Shown here: positions 25,344 to 32,672 of the stretch, in pieces | Position numbering within the stretch: position 1 is the stretch's first letter | Layout of the letters: each line of letters opens with the position of its first letter | Source of the DNA: an uncultured Saprospiraceae bacterium | Lineage (GTDB): Bacteria; Bacteroidota; Bacteroidia; Chitinophagales; Saprospiraceae | Reading direction: 5' to 3' | NCBI GenBank assembly: GCA_937923465.1 | Contig: CALDUB010000449.1 | Location: 1-32,672, forward strand | DNA length: 32,672 bases | Made by a program: the position numbers and the translations under genes | Notes under the pieces: generated by a model | Database searches by the model: none | What the model saw: the letters and a program-made list of their open reading frames with translations, nothing else | Told to the model about the DNA's origin: nothing

Positions 25344-27002
25344 ATGAGCGAAAATATAAAACGAATTTGGTGGAAAGAAGAAGTCATTTACCAAATTTAC
25401 CCAAAGAGTTTTAAGGATAGTGACGGAGACGGAATCGGGGACTTGCCTGGTATTATTTCCAAGCTAGATTACCTCAAAGATTTAGGAGTTGACATAATTT
25501 GGCTTTCTCCCATTTATGCTTCTCCAAATGACGACAATGGTTATGATATCAGTGATTATCGAGCGATTCATCCGGACTATGGAACGATGGAAGACTTTGA
25601 TAGATTGCTGGCGGGTTTGCACGCAAGAGGCATGAAACTCATCATGGATTTGGTGGTAAATCATACTTCTGATGAGCATGAATGGTTTGAAGAATCAAAA
25701 AAATCGAAAGACAATCCTTATCGAGATTACTACATCTGGAAAAAGGGTGTTAACGGTGGACCGCCAAATAATTGGAAATCGTTTTTCGGTGGTAGTGCTT
25801 GGAAATATGATGCGACAACAGACGAATATTTCCTGCACCTCTTTACGCAGAAGCAAGCAGACCTAAATTGGGAAAATCCAGCTGTTAGAGAAAATATATG
25901 TGATACGCTCCGATTTTGGTTAGACAAAGGAATCAATGGTTTTAGAATGGATGTTATTCCATTAATTTCCAAGCGTTTAGACTTTGCTAGCACAGATTTA
26001 GAATATCTTAATGATGTGATAGCGCAGGTTTATTCGAATGGACCTAAAGTGCACGAATACATCAATGAAATGTATGAAAAAGCATTGAAAGACTACGATA
26101 TCATGACAGTGGGAGAGGGTCCTGGTATTTCAACGGATGTAGGTCTCAAATATGTGGGAGAAGACAGAAGAGAATTGAATATGATTTTCCATTTGGACCA
26201 TATGTTTTTGGGGCATGGGCAGAAGGGTAAGTTTGACCCCGAAGAATATGGATGGGCTGATATAAAAAGAATTTTCAAGGATTGGTATGAGGCGATGGAA
26301 GACTCTGGTTGGGTGAGTATCTTTTTAGATAATCATGACTTTCCGAGATTGGTGTCGAGGTTTGGGAATGACAAAGAGTATAGAGTCGAAAGCGCGAAAC
26401 TTTTGTCTTTAATGGTCTTTACTTTACGCGGCACACCTTGCGTTTATCAGGGTTCAGAACTTGGTATGTCTAATGTGCACTTTGACTCATTAGAAGATTA
26501 TCGAGATGTGGAAACGCTAAATTACTTTAATGAATTTAGCAAAGAAGGAATGACAGAAGAGGATTTTTTACCTCTAGTACACGAGCATGGACGCGATAAT
26601 GTCCGGACTCCGATGCAATGGGATAGCTCTAAAAATGCAGGCTTCACAGAAGGAACGCCTTGGATAGCAGTCAATCCTAATTACAAAGAGATAAATGCTG
26701 AAAAGGTCTTAGCGGACCCAGAGTCTATTTATTTTTGGTACCAGAAAATAATGACTTACCGAAAAGAAAACAAGACTTTGGTTTATGGCGATTGGAATGT
26801 CGTAGAGCAAAAAAGCAAAGATATTTACGTTTACGAGCGATTTGATGAGGACAATCACTTTTACATTCTCCTCAATCATTCAAATAGTACTCAAAAATTT
26901 GAATTAGACTTAAGTACACACAATTTAGAACTACACAATATTGATAATGAAACGCTAACAATATTGCAACCATGGGAAGCAAGATTGTATAAAAGGAAAT
27001 AG
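25344..27002 (+). CDS. GH13 alpha-glucosidase (oligo-1,6-glucosidase / trehalose-type)
   Basis: The 552-residue protein lacks a signal peptide, so it is cytoplasmic. It has the GH13_31-like layout: N-terminal WWKEEVIYQIYPKSF, a calcium-loop-like DSDGDGIGDLPGI, conserved region DLVVNHTSDEHEWF, nucleophile Asp203 in GFRMDVI, acid/base Glu258 in VGEGPG and transition-state Asp332 in FLDNHD. The residue after the nucleophile is Val204. In this family Val goes with alpha-1,6 (isomaltase) or trehalose-6-phosphate activity, whereas Ala/Thr goes with alpha-1,4. No phosphotransferase gene is nearby, so free isomaltose-like glucosides are more likely than trehalose-6-phosphate. It starts 18 bp after trehalase, which suggests co-transcription. 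Confidence 0.93.
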   Translation: MSENIKRIWWKEEVIYQIYPKSFKDSDGDGIGDLPGIISKLDYLKDLGVDIIWLSPIYASPNDDNGYDISDYRAIHPDYGTMEDFDRLLAGLHARGMKLIMDLVVNHTSDEHEWFEESKKSKDNPYRDYYIWKKGVNGGPPNNWKSFFGGSAWKYDATTDEYFLHLFTQKQADLNWENPAVRENICDTLRFWLDKGINGFRMDVIPLISKRLDFASTDLEYLNDVIAQVYSNGPKVHEYINEMYEKALKDYDIMTVGEGPGISTDVGLKYVGEDRRELNMIFHLDHMFLGHGQKGKFDPEEYGWADIKRIFKDWYEAMEDSGWVSIFLDNHDFPRLVSRFGNDKEYRVESAKLLSLMVFTLRGTPCVYQGSELGMSNVHFDSLEDYRDVETLNYFNEFSKEGMTEEDFLPLVHEHGRDNVRTPMQWDSSKNAGFTEGTPWIAVNPNYKEINAEKVLADPESIYFWYQKIMTYRKENKTLVYGDWNVVEQKSKDIYVYERFDEDNHFYILLNHSNSTQKFELDLSTHNLELHNIDNETLTILQPWEARLYKRK

Positions 27003-27004
27003 TT

Positions 27005-27043
27005 AAAATGGTTTGAGTCGCTTCTAACTGCTCAAACCATTTT
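27005..27043 (+). terminator. hairpin between alpha-glucosidase and symporter genes
   Basis: AAAATGGTTTGAG (27005-27017) and CTCAAACCATTTT (27031-27043) form a perfect 13-bp stem starting 2 bp after the stop codon. Only four T residues close it, so it may end most transcripts but allow some read-through to the symporter. Confidence 0.65.
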
Positions 27044-27095
27044 AGCTGACCAAAGATTAAAACCAACCAACCGTTCACCATTTAAAAAACAAAAC

Positions 27096-28676
27096 ATGGC
27101 ATTTAACCTTGGAACTTTAGACATAAGTATCATTGTCGTTTATCTCGTTGCTGTTATTCTGCTCGGCTTTTATTTTGGAAGTAAGCACGAAGACGCAGAG
27201 GATTATTTTTTGGCGGGTCGAAATTTGACTTGGCCAATCATTGGTTTCTCTCTTTTTGCCTCTAATATGTCCAGTAATAGTCTTGTAGGACTAGCTGGTG
27301 CAGGGTATAAAGATGGCTTTTCGGTTTATAGCTATGAATGGATGGCTGTTGTTATTTTGATAATATTTGCGGTGTTCTTTCTGCCGTTTTATCTCAAAAA
27401 TAGGATTTTTACCATACCCGAGTATTTGGAAAAAAGATATAGTTATGTCGTGAGGGCTTATACTTCTTTTATCGCAGTGACATTGAATATCTTGGTAGAT
27501 ATTGCCGCAACTCTATATGCGGGTGGATTGGTAATTAACCTAATCTTCCCAGGTTTTGAACTCTGGCAAATCATTGTTGGATTAGCGATTATTGCTGGTA
27601 TTTACACAATTACAGGTGGATTAAGCTCTGTGATGTATACAGATGCTGTCCAAGCTGTGATTTTAATTTTTGGCTCTACGATGATTACCATTTTTGCTTA
27701 CAATGCAATTGGTGGCTGGGATGCTGTTTATGCGATTACCGACGCCTCTCACTTTGATATTATGAAACCGATAGATGACGAAAAAATGCCGTATCCCTCG
27801 GTCTTTACCGGGGTCCTCTTGATTGGTTTTTACTTTTGGGGAACGAACCAATACATTACGCAGCGGACGCTTGCTGCCAAAGATATTCGTCAGGGGCAAT
27901 GGGGAGCTATATTTGCTGGATTTTTGAAATTGAGCATTTTGTTTATCATGATTTTTCCTGGGGCATTCGCCAGAGTATTGTATCCAGATATGACGGATAT
28001 GGACATGGTTTATCCGACGATGGTTTTTGATTTGTTACCTCCTGGTTTATTAGGGATAGTTTTGGCGGGTTTAATTGCCGCTATGATGTCCAGTTTAGAT
28101 TCGGGGTTAAATTCTGTTTCGACTTTGATTACTATGGACTTTGTCCAAAAGGTAAAGCCAGACATGACCTCTAAACAATTAATGACAACGGGTAGAATCA
28201 TAACCTTAATTGTCATGGTCATTGCTATCTTGTGGGCACCACAGATTGGTAACTTTGAGAAGTTATGGGATTATCTACAGAATACATTAGCATGGTTCTG
28301 TCCGCCGATAGTCGCGCTGTTTGTTATGGGATTATTCTCTAAGAAAGTAAACAATATGGGCGCGATTGCTTCTATTATTGTTGGCTTTTCGATAACAGTT
28401 TTCTTGATTGGTTCTAAGATGACCGATGTACAATTGGATTTACCAAACTTCCTTTATGTTGCTACTATTCACTTCCTGATTTGCTGTGTTGTTTTATATG
28501 TTTTCAGTCTCTTTGGAGAATCAAAAACAGATGCAGAATTGGCGAAAGTAGTTTGGACAAGAGCAGAATTTGAAAACGAGACAGTTTCGTTAAGAGATTT
28601 AGCTTGGTATAAAAACTATCGCTACCAAGGTATCGGTTTATTGATACTCGTAGCTTTGATTTTGCTGATGTATTAA
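27096..28676 (+). CDS. SSS-family sodium/sugar symporter
   Basis: The 526-residue integral membrane protein has about 13-14 hydrophobic segments. Features of the sodium:solute symporter family include the N-terminal AEDYFLAGRNLTWPIIGFSLFASNMSS region, the loop FTIPEYLEKRY, YTITGGLSSVMYTDAVQAVI and LAGLIAAMMSSLDSGLNSVSTLITMDF. The SGLT-like similarity and the glycosidase neighbours suggest uptake of glucose or a small glucoside with Na+. It would carry the product of the envelope trehalase over the inner membrane. It follows the alpha-glucosidase after a hairpin and is the last gene on this strand before a terminator. Confidence 0.93.
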   Translation: MAFNLGTLDISIIVVYLVAVILLGFYFGSKHEDAEDYFLAGRNLTWPIIGFSLFASNMSSNSLVGLAGAGYKDGFSVYSYEWMAVVILIIFAVFFLPFYLKNRIFTIPEYLEKRYSYVVRAYTSFIAVTLNILVDIAATLYAGGLVINLIFPGFELWQIIVGLAIIAGIYTITGGLSSVMYTDAVQAVILIFGSTMITIFAYNAIGGWDAVYAITDASHFDIMKPIDDEKMPYPSVFTGVLLIGFYFWGTNQYITQRTLAAKDIRQGQWGAIFAGFLKLSILFIMIFPGAFARVLYPDMTDMDMVYPTMVFDLLPPGLLGIVLAGLIAAMMSSLDSGLNSVSTLITMDFVQKVKPDMTSKQLMTTGRIITLIVMVIAILWAPQIGNFEKLWDYLQNTLAWFCPPIVALFVMGLFSKKVNNMGAIASIIVGFSITVFLIGSKMTDVQLDLPNFLYVATIHFLICCVVLYVFSLFGESKTDAELAKVVWTRAEFENETVSLRDLAWYKNYRYQGIGLLILVALILLMY

Positions 28677-28694
28677 TACGTTTTGTGAATTAAG

Positions 28695-28725
28695 GCCCGA
28701 CTTGAATAGCTTCAAGTCGGGCTTT
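28695..28725 (+). terminator. terminator after the symporter gene
   Basis: GCCCGACTTGAA (28695-28706) and TTCAAGTCGGGC (28711-28722) form a perfect 12-bp stem with a 4-nt loop, followed by TTTCT. It also lies 9 bp past the stop of the convergent minus-strand gene and may serve both. Confidence 0.88.
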
Positions 28726-28733
28726 CTAATTAA

Positions 28734-31235
28734 TCAAAATTGCTCTTCATTGTCTTCTATAATTGGGCTTGAATAAATTTGACTTTGTTTTTTATTTTGA
28801 TTAATTCGGTAATTGAAAGAGAGGACAAATGCTCGTGATTGCCATAAAAAATTATCTTCCGAGTAAAAAGTTTCATCTTCGGAAAAAGAACGACGGCGGC
28901 GAGAATTGAAAATATCACTAATATTTAAAGTAATTGTCCCGTTATTTTTCATCAAATCTACACTGATAGCAAAATCTAAAGCTATAATTGCCCTATTTAC
29001 TCCTTGGGTCGTTGCCCGAGGGGCAGAATAACTAAGTGTCAATTGGGAGTTTAATTTTTCCCAAAAGGTAAAATGAGAAATCGTCTTTGACTGAAAAGAG
29101 AAAGATTTGCCCCCTACATAAATTTCCTGTCCTTGATACTGGTAGGTTCCCTCCGAAAGAGAATGGAAAACATTCATGTCACCGTTTAACTTCCACCAAT
29201 TGGCGAGGGAAAGAGAATAAGTCAATTCGAGACCATAATTTCTCTTGATATCTAAGTTTTCAGCTTGGGTTATGGTTGTTTCGGGAAATCGTTCGTCTAT
29301 CCTTTGAATTCTTTTGATGACGTCATCTGTTTTACGGAAATAAGCAATAGCACTTAGTGTCCCTTTTTTCCAGTATCTGATATATCCAAGCTCAAAGGCG
29401 TGGGTAAATTCAGGGCGAATATTGGGGTTGCCCCTCCAAATGTTCCTGCGGTCTCTGAGGGTGAAAAATGGTGTTAAATCCAGAAAGTCTGGACGTTCGG
29501 TTCTGCGGCTGTAACTTAATTGAATACCACTTTGATTCTCAAAATCATAGCCGACAAATGCACTTGGGAAGAAATTTGCATATTGACTGGTTTTGGTCTT
29601 GTCTCCAAGTCCTAATCCTGATGTTATATTTGAATGCTCCACCCGCATACCTACCTGATAGGAAAATTGCATGACTTTACTCCCAAAATCAGCATAAATG
29701 CCGTGGATGATTTCATGGTACTCGAAGTTGCTGGTAAAATTGGAATCAGGAATTTCAAGACTATTAATTATCTCACTTACTTTATAATTATCCATTATCG
29801 TCCGAAAAGTACTTTGAAATCCTCCTTCAAATTTTGAATCTTTTCCAAAAGGAAGAATGTAATCGGATTTAGCAATAATCAGATTATTATTGGATTCATT
29901 TTGGGTTATTTGATTTAAGCCAACTGTATCTAAGGGCATATATTCTCCGTCAAAATATGCCTCATCGTAAACAGAAATTTCATCTTCCTGTTCTCTTTCG
30001 TATCTGATTTCAGAGGTCAGTTGATGTTCTTTATTTGAGAATGTTCTCTTGTATCTTAGAAAACTATTCAAATTACTTTCGTCTCCTGTTTCATTTTCTA
30101 GCCGTTCGGTGATGAGGTGAATATTGTTAGTCGAGTTGTAAGCATCTCTATAAACAAGGTTAGAAGTATTTTTATCTTTGCCTTTCCGATAGGAAAAAGA
30201 GGTTGTCAATGTTTTTCTAGGATTGATAGAATATTCTGCACCGATTTTACAGTTAATTGGTTTTCCGCTACGCAGATGTATTCTGTCTAAATTAGAAAAT
30301 AGCGTACTGTCGGGATTCCCGAGATTAAAAAATCTATTTCTATAGCTGCCCGTTCCAGGGCGGTTGATATACCAAATACCTGAAGCTGCAAAAAGATTTA
30401 GTTTATTTTTCTGGTAATTCATACTTACCCCAACACCAAAATTGTCAGGATGCCCTATATTAGAATTTACTGACCCATTTAGTCCACTTGCATTATTTTC
30501 TTTCATAATAATATTGACAATACCAGCCATTCCTTCTGCCTCATACCTCGCAGATGGATTGGTGATGATTTCAATACGTTCAATGGCACTTGCTTGAATT
30601 TGTCGCAACCCATCAGAATTTTTGCCGTTGATGAGCAAAGAGGTTTGCCCATCTACTAAAATGCGAACGCCACCACTACTTCTTAAACTAACATTGCCGT
30701 TGATGTCCACCCATATTCCAGGTACATTTTTTAAAATATCCTCTGCGGTACCTCCTTGACTAACCAAATCTTTACCAACATTAAAAACACGCTTATCCAA
30801 ACTCATCATTACAGAACTTTTTTCTGCTCTTACTTCTACTGCACCTAACATTTTTGGATTTGACATCATTTCAATTATACCCAAATACAGTATATCGCTG
30901 CTTTCAGGCATTTCGCTGTTGTCAATAATAATAGGATTATAGGTGATGTATTCTATTTTAAGAAAATAGTTTTTCTGCTTAGTTTTTATAGAAAAATAAC
31001 CATTTTTATCAGAGAATTCTTCTGAAATGATAGTACTGTCTTTAGAGGAGAAGAGTGCGATTGATGCATATTCCAAAGGCATTTGTGTTTCCTTATCTAC
31101 GACTTTGCCTGTCACGGTTGTTTGGGGAGAGGTGGAGTTTACATCTATTCCATATTTAATGTTATTTTCATTTTGAGAGCTCACCGAAGTTACAAAAGAT
31201 AGAAGAACAAAAAAAAGGATGAAGTTTTCTTTCAT
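28734..31235 (-). CDS. TonB-receptor-like outer-membrane beta-barrel protein
   Basis: I place the start at the Met at 31235, giving 833 residues, because a clean signal peptide begins there (MKENFILFFVLLSFVTSVSS). The upstream in-frame ATG at 31301 would put 22 unrelated residues in front of it. A carboxypeptidase-D-like domain follows (TTVTGKVVDKETQMPLEYAS), then a plug-like region (VFNVGKDLVSQGGTAEDILKN, GGVRILVDGQTSLLINGK, AIERIEIITNPSARYEAEGM, AGIVNIIMKEN). A long beta-barrel comes last. This is the outer-membrane beta-barrel (PF14905-like) branch, distinct from SusC; it has no SusD partner. The substrate is unknown. It is not obviously part of the trehalose locus, since it is convergent with it. 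Confidence 0.9.
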   Translation of the reverse strand: MKENFILFFVLLSFVTSVSSQNENNIKYGIDVNSTSPQTTVTGKVVDKETQMPLEYASIALFSSKDSTIISEEFSDKNGYFSIKTKQKNYFLKIEYITYNPIIIDNSEMPESSDILYLGIIEMMSNPKMLGAVEVRAEKSSVMMSLDKRVFNVGKDLVSQGGTAEDILKNVPGIWVDINGNVSLRSSGGVRILVDGQTSLLINGKNSDGLRQIQASAIERIEIITNPSARYEAEGMAGIVNIIMKENNASGLNGSVNSNIGHPDNFGVGVSMNYQKNKLNLFAASGIWYINRPGTGSYRNRFFNLGNPDSTLFSNLDRIHLRSGKPINCKIGAEYSINPRKTLTTSFSYRKGKDKNTSNLVYRDAYNSTNNIHLITERLENETGDESNLNSFLRYKRTFSNKEHQLTSEIRYEREQEDEISVYDEAYFDGEYMPLDTVGLNQITQNESNNNLIIAKSDYILPFGKDSKFEGGFQSTFRTIMDNYKVSEIINSLEIPDSNFTSNFEYHEIIHGIYADFGSKVMQFSYQVGMRVEHSNITSGLGLGDKTKTSQYANFFPSAFVGYDFENQSGIQLSYSRRTERPDFLDLTPFFTLRDRRNIWRGNPNIRPEFTHAFELGYIRYWKKGTLSAIAYFRKTDDVIKRIQRIDERFPETTITQAENLDIKRNYGLELTYSLSLANWWKLNGDMNVFHSLSEGTYQYQGQEIYVGGKSFSFQSKTISHFTFWEKLNSQLTLSYSAPRATTQGVNRAIIALDFAISVDLMKNNGTITLNISDIFNSRRRRSFSEDETFYSEDNFLWQSRAFVLSFNYRINQNKKQSQIYSSPIIEDNEEQF

Positions 31236-31705
31236 TGTGATTATTGAATTGAATTCGCTCAAAATCGATGTTGAAACAGAAAACAAAAGACCAAAAAACA
31301 AATAGAATTATACTCCGCTTCACAGCAAAAATCATGCTACTTCTTGGTATTCTAGAGCCAAAATAATCTCTATTGACTTTCGAGAGGTTGGAATTTAAGT
31401 GGTTAGGTTGGGACTACTTAGGGAGGGTAAAAGAATAACTTATAACAGATGTTGAGAGTCATTTTGTTCTTATTTTTGCTTTTAAAGCACGAGTTATCTT
31501 AATATAATGACTGTTTTAAAAGTGAAAAATAAAGCCTGTCCCGCATTCCTATTGGGAGGCAAAAGAAACTCAAAAGCGTTATAAGTGGTAGTGGGTGAAA
31601 ACGACTGATGCGTCTCTTTTACTCACAAGGTGACTTTCCTTACGGGCACGTGAGTATCCACCGTTTTGACCCATTACTATAAGTTATTCTTTGAGCGTTC
31701 CTTAC
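31236..31705. other. gene-free stretch with strong secondary structure
   Basis: No credible coding frame was found. An inverted repeat AAAGAATAACTTATA (31430-31444) / TATAAGTTATTCTTT (31678-31692) encloses about 230 bp. Its right half, 31533-31695, is described separately as a structured block. Confidence 0.5.
31533..31695 (+). repeat. structured block of nested hairpins (RNA or foldback DNA candidate)
   Basis: The first hairpin, 31533-31560, pairs AGCCTGTCCC with GGGAGGC ends. The second runs from CTCAAA (31569-31574) to TTTGAG (31690-31695). It contains TAGTGGGTGAAAACG (31589-31603) pairing with 31662-31679 (about 14 pairs, one mismatch, 3-nt bulge), then TACTCAC / GTGAGTA and AAGG / CCTT in the loop. 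A relative of the first hairpin, inverted, lies at 32593-32622. The nature is unknown: small RNA, mobile-element end or recombination site are all possible, and the active strand is not determined. Confidence 0.5.
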
Positions 31706-32302
31706 TTATGACTTTTGCCATAAAATGAGTTTTTTACTATCGTCTTTTGAAAAAACAGAGTAGCTGTCTGGTACTGCATCATAAGAACTAAAATAAGTTA
31801 CTAATCGTGTTCCTTTTGGCATCAAATCAAGTTGTTCTTTTACATAGGATGTATAGACTTTATATAATTTTATTTCTACTAATACACTATCATCTATTTT
31901 ATCTACTGGAACAATATTTTCATAAAACGGGTTGTAGAAATAAAATGCTTCGTATTGTTGAAAGTCAATTTCTAATATATTAGCATGTAAAAACTCTATG
32001 TTGGGTAAAGTCCCGTTTTCTATTACTGTCCTAGCTATATCATATAAATGTTTCCTTTGCTCTACTCCCGTAAAATATCCAGAAGTACAGGAGGCTCCAA
32101 TCATACAAAACTTGCCTGCACCAGAACCAATATCCAATACTTTTGTGCCCGAATACTGTACTAAATATTGTGCTGCCTCTTTTGCGATTTCAATAGGAGT
32201 GAAATGAGTAAAAGATAAATCACTGATAGCTTTTGGATACAGGGTATCGTCAAACTCCGAGTCAGCAACATCTACTCCTTTCTGTAATTGATTAAAAACC
32301 AT
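31706..32302 (-). CDS. class I SAM-dependent methyltransferase
   Basis: The 198-residue protein has a Rossmann-type methyltransferase core. Motif I is VLDIGSGAGKFCMIGA (about 55-70), an acidic motif II region is FTGVEQRKHLYDIAR, and a post-II segment NIEFLHANILEIDF leads to motif IV FYFYNPFYEN. The NPF motif recalls methyltransferases acting on nitrogen atoms of bases or protein side chains, and the DOT1-like group is a remote resemblance; the substrate cannot be named. It stands alone between the structured block and its inverted relative near the right edge, a setting that would fit a small mobile gene unit. The start is the first ATG of the frame. Confidence 0.8.
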   Translation of the reverse strand: MVFNQLQKGVDVADSEFDDTLYPKAISDLSFTHFTPIEIAKEAAQYLVQYSGTKVLDIGSGAGKFCMIGASCTSGYFTGVEQRKHLYDIARTVIENGTLPNIEFLHANILEIDFQQYEAFYFYNPFYENIVPVDKIDDSVLVEIKLYKVYTSYVKEQLDLMPKGTRLVTYFSSYDAVPDSYSVFSKDDSKKLILWQKS

Positions 32303-32672
32303 ATAATTTTATGTGAATTTTACTTTATTAAATACTGTTTCATGGAGCCTACTTTTAGAGTCATCCTGTTTTTAAAAGGAGTTCCGATGCCGACATAAAA
32401 TCAATTCTGGTTAAAATAATATCCGTTTGCCTTCGTCAGACCTAAATAGAGGATAATTTACACTTATTCTTTCACCATTCCTAATTCTACTTTAGGACTC
32501 TTGGGTTTTCCGTTCTGACTTGCTTTTTTTACCTCTTCTTTTCTGCGTTTGCTTGCGTGAGTAAAAGGGCTTGCCTACAAAAGAAGCAAAAGAGCATTCC
32601 CGATTAAAATACGGAACAGGCTAAAAACGCACATTTTTGACATCCATGAACAAAAGAGAATTCAGAAGCAAT
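32303..32672. other. right-edge stretch without a complete gene
   Basis: No complete gene is visible. A hairpin-forming motif at 32593-32622 (AGCATTCCCG ... CGGAACAGGCT) resembles, in inverted orientation, the hairpin at 31533-31560. An ATG at 32646 opens a frame (MNKREFRSN) that runs off the window; it may be the start of a gene but is too short to judge. Confidence 0.4.

Noticed and set aside
31236-31301. upstream ATG at 31301 as the start of the beta-barrel protein
   Set aside because: It would place 22 residues before a textbook signal peptide; the Met at 31235 is better.
31430-31700. integron attC site
   Set aside because: Large imperfect hairpins are present but I could not find the paired RYYYAAC/GTTRRRY core boxes in proper positions, and no integrase is in the window.
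32646-32672. start of a transposase gene (MNKREFRSN)
   Set aside because: Only nine codons are visible; not enough to assign a family or even to be sure that it is a gene.

Overview
The window most likely comes from a secondary replicon (large plasmid or chromid) of an environmental Bacteroidota bacterium, probably Saprospirales- or Cytophagales-like. The evidence is AT-rich DNA, SprB-type repeats with type IX secretion (T9SS) C-terminal sorting domains, a SusC/SusD pair, Bacteroidota-style promoter matches (TTTG / TAnnTTTG) and no obvious Shine-Dalgarno sites. The lineage below phylum is inference.

Layout. (1) 1-4167: two convergent genes for large T9SS-exported surface proteins built from SprB-like repeats. 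The first has no 5' end in the window. (2) 4168-5305: gene-poor DNA with a 159-bp foldback element and a frameshifted IS3 OrfA-like remnant. (3) 5306-9512: a replication and partition module. A minus-strand operon parA - ribbon-helix-helix gene - KilA-N gene is followed by a Rep_3-type initiator gene. Upstream of rep lies a 1.3-kb origin with ten 20-bp iterons, a second family of TGCAGTATATGTGT-like repeats, paired DnaA-box-like sites and a half-iteron operator in front of rep. (4) 9569-28676: a carbohydrate locus. A LacI regulator and a vanadium-haloperoxidase/PAP2-type lipoprotein are encoded on the minus strand. They diverge from susC-susD, two tandem giant FG-GAP/VCBS-ASPIC lipoproteins, a GH37 trehalase lipoprotein, a cytoplasmic GH13 alpha-glucosidase and an SSS-family sodium/sugar symporter. 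(5) 28734-32672: a TonB-type outer-membrane beta-barrel protein, a strongly structured intergenic block and a SAM-dependent methyltransferase. A related hairpin lies near the right edge.

How the genes fit together. SusC/D would import an alpha-glucoside (trehalose is the best guess) across the outer membrane. The trehalase would cut it outside the inner membrane, the symporter would bring in the glucose or small glucoside, and the GH13 enzyme would finish alpha-1,6-type or trehalose-like linkages in the cytoplasm. LacI probably controls itself and susC through a double palindrome at 12065-12095. Rep, the iterons, ParA and the RHH protein would maintain the replicon. The most unusual parts are the two-repeat-family origin/centromere region, the KilA-N gene as third cistron of the par operon, the pairing of VCBS giants and haloperoxidase with a trehalose locus, and the structured block around 31.5-31.7 kb.
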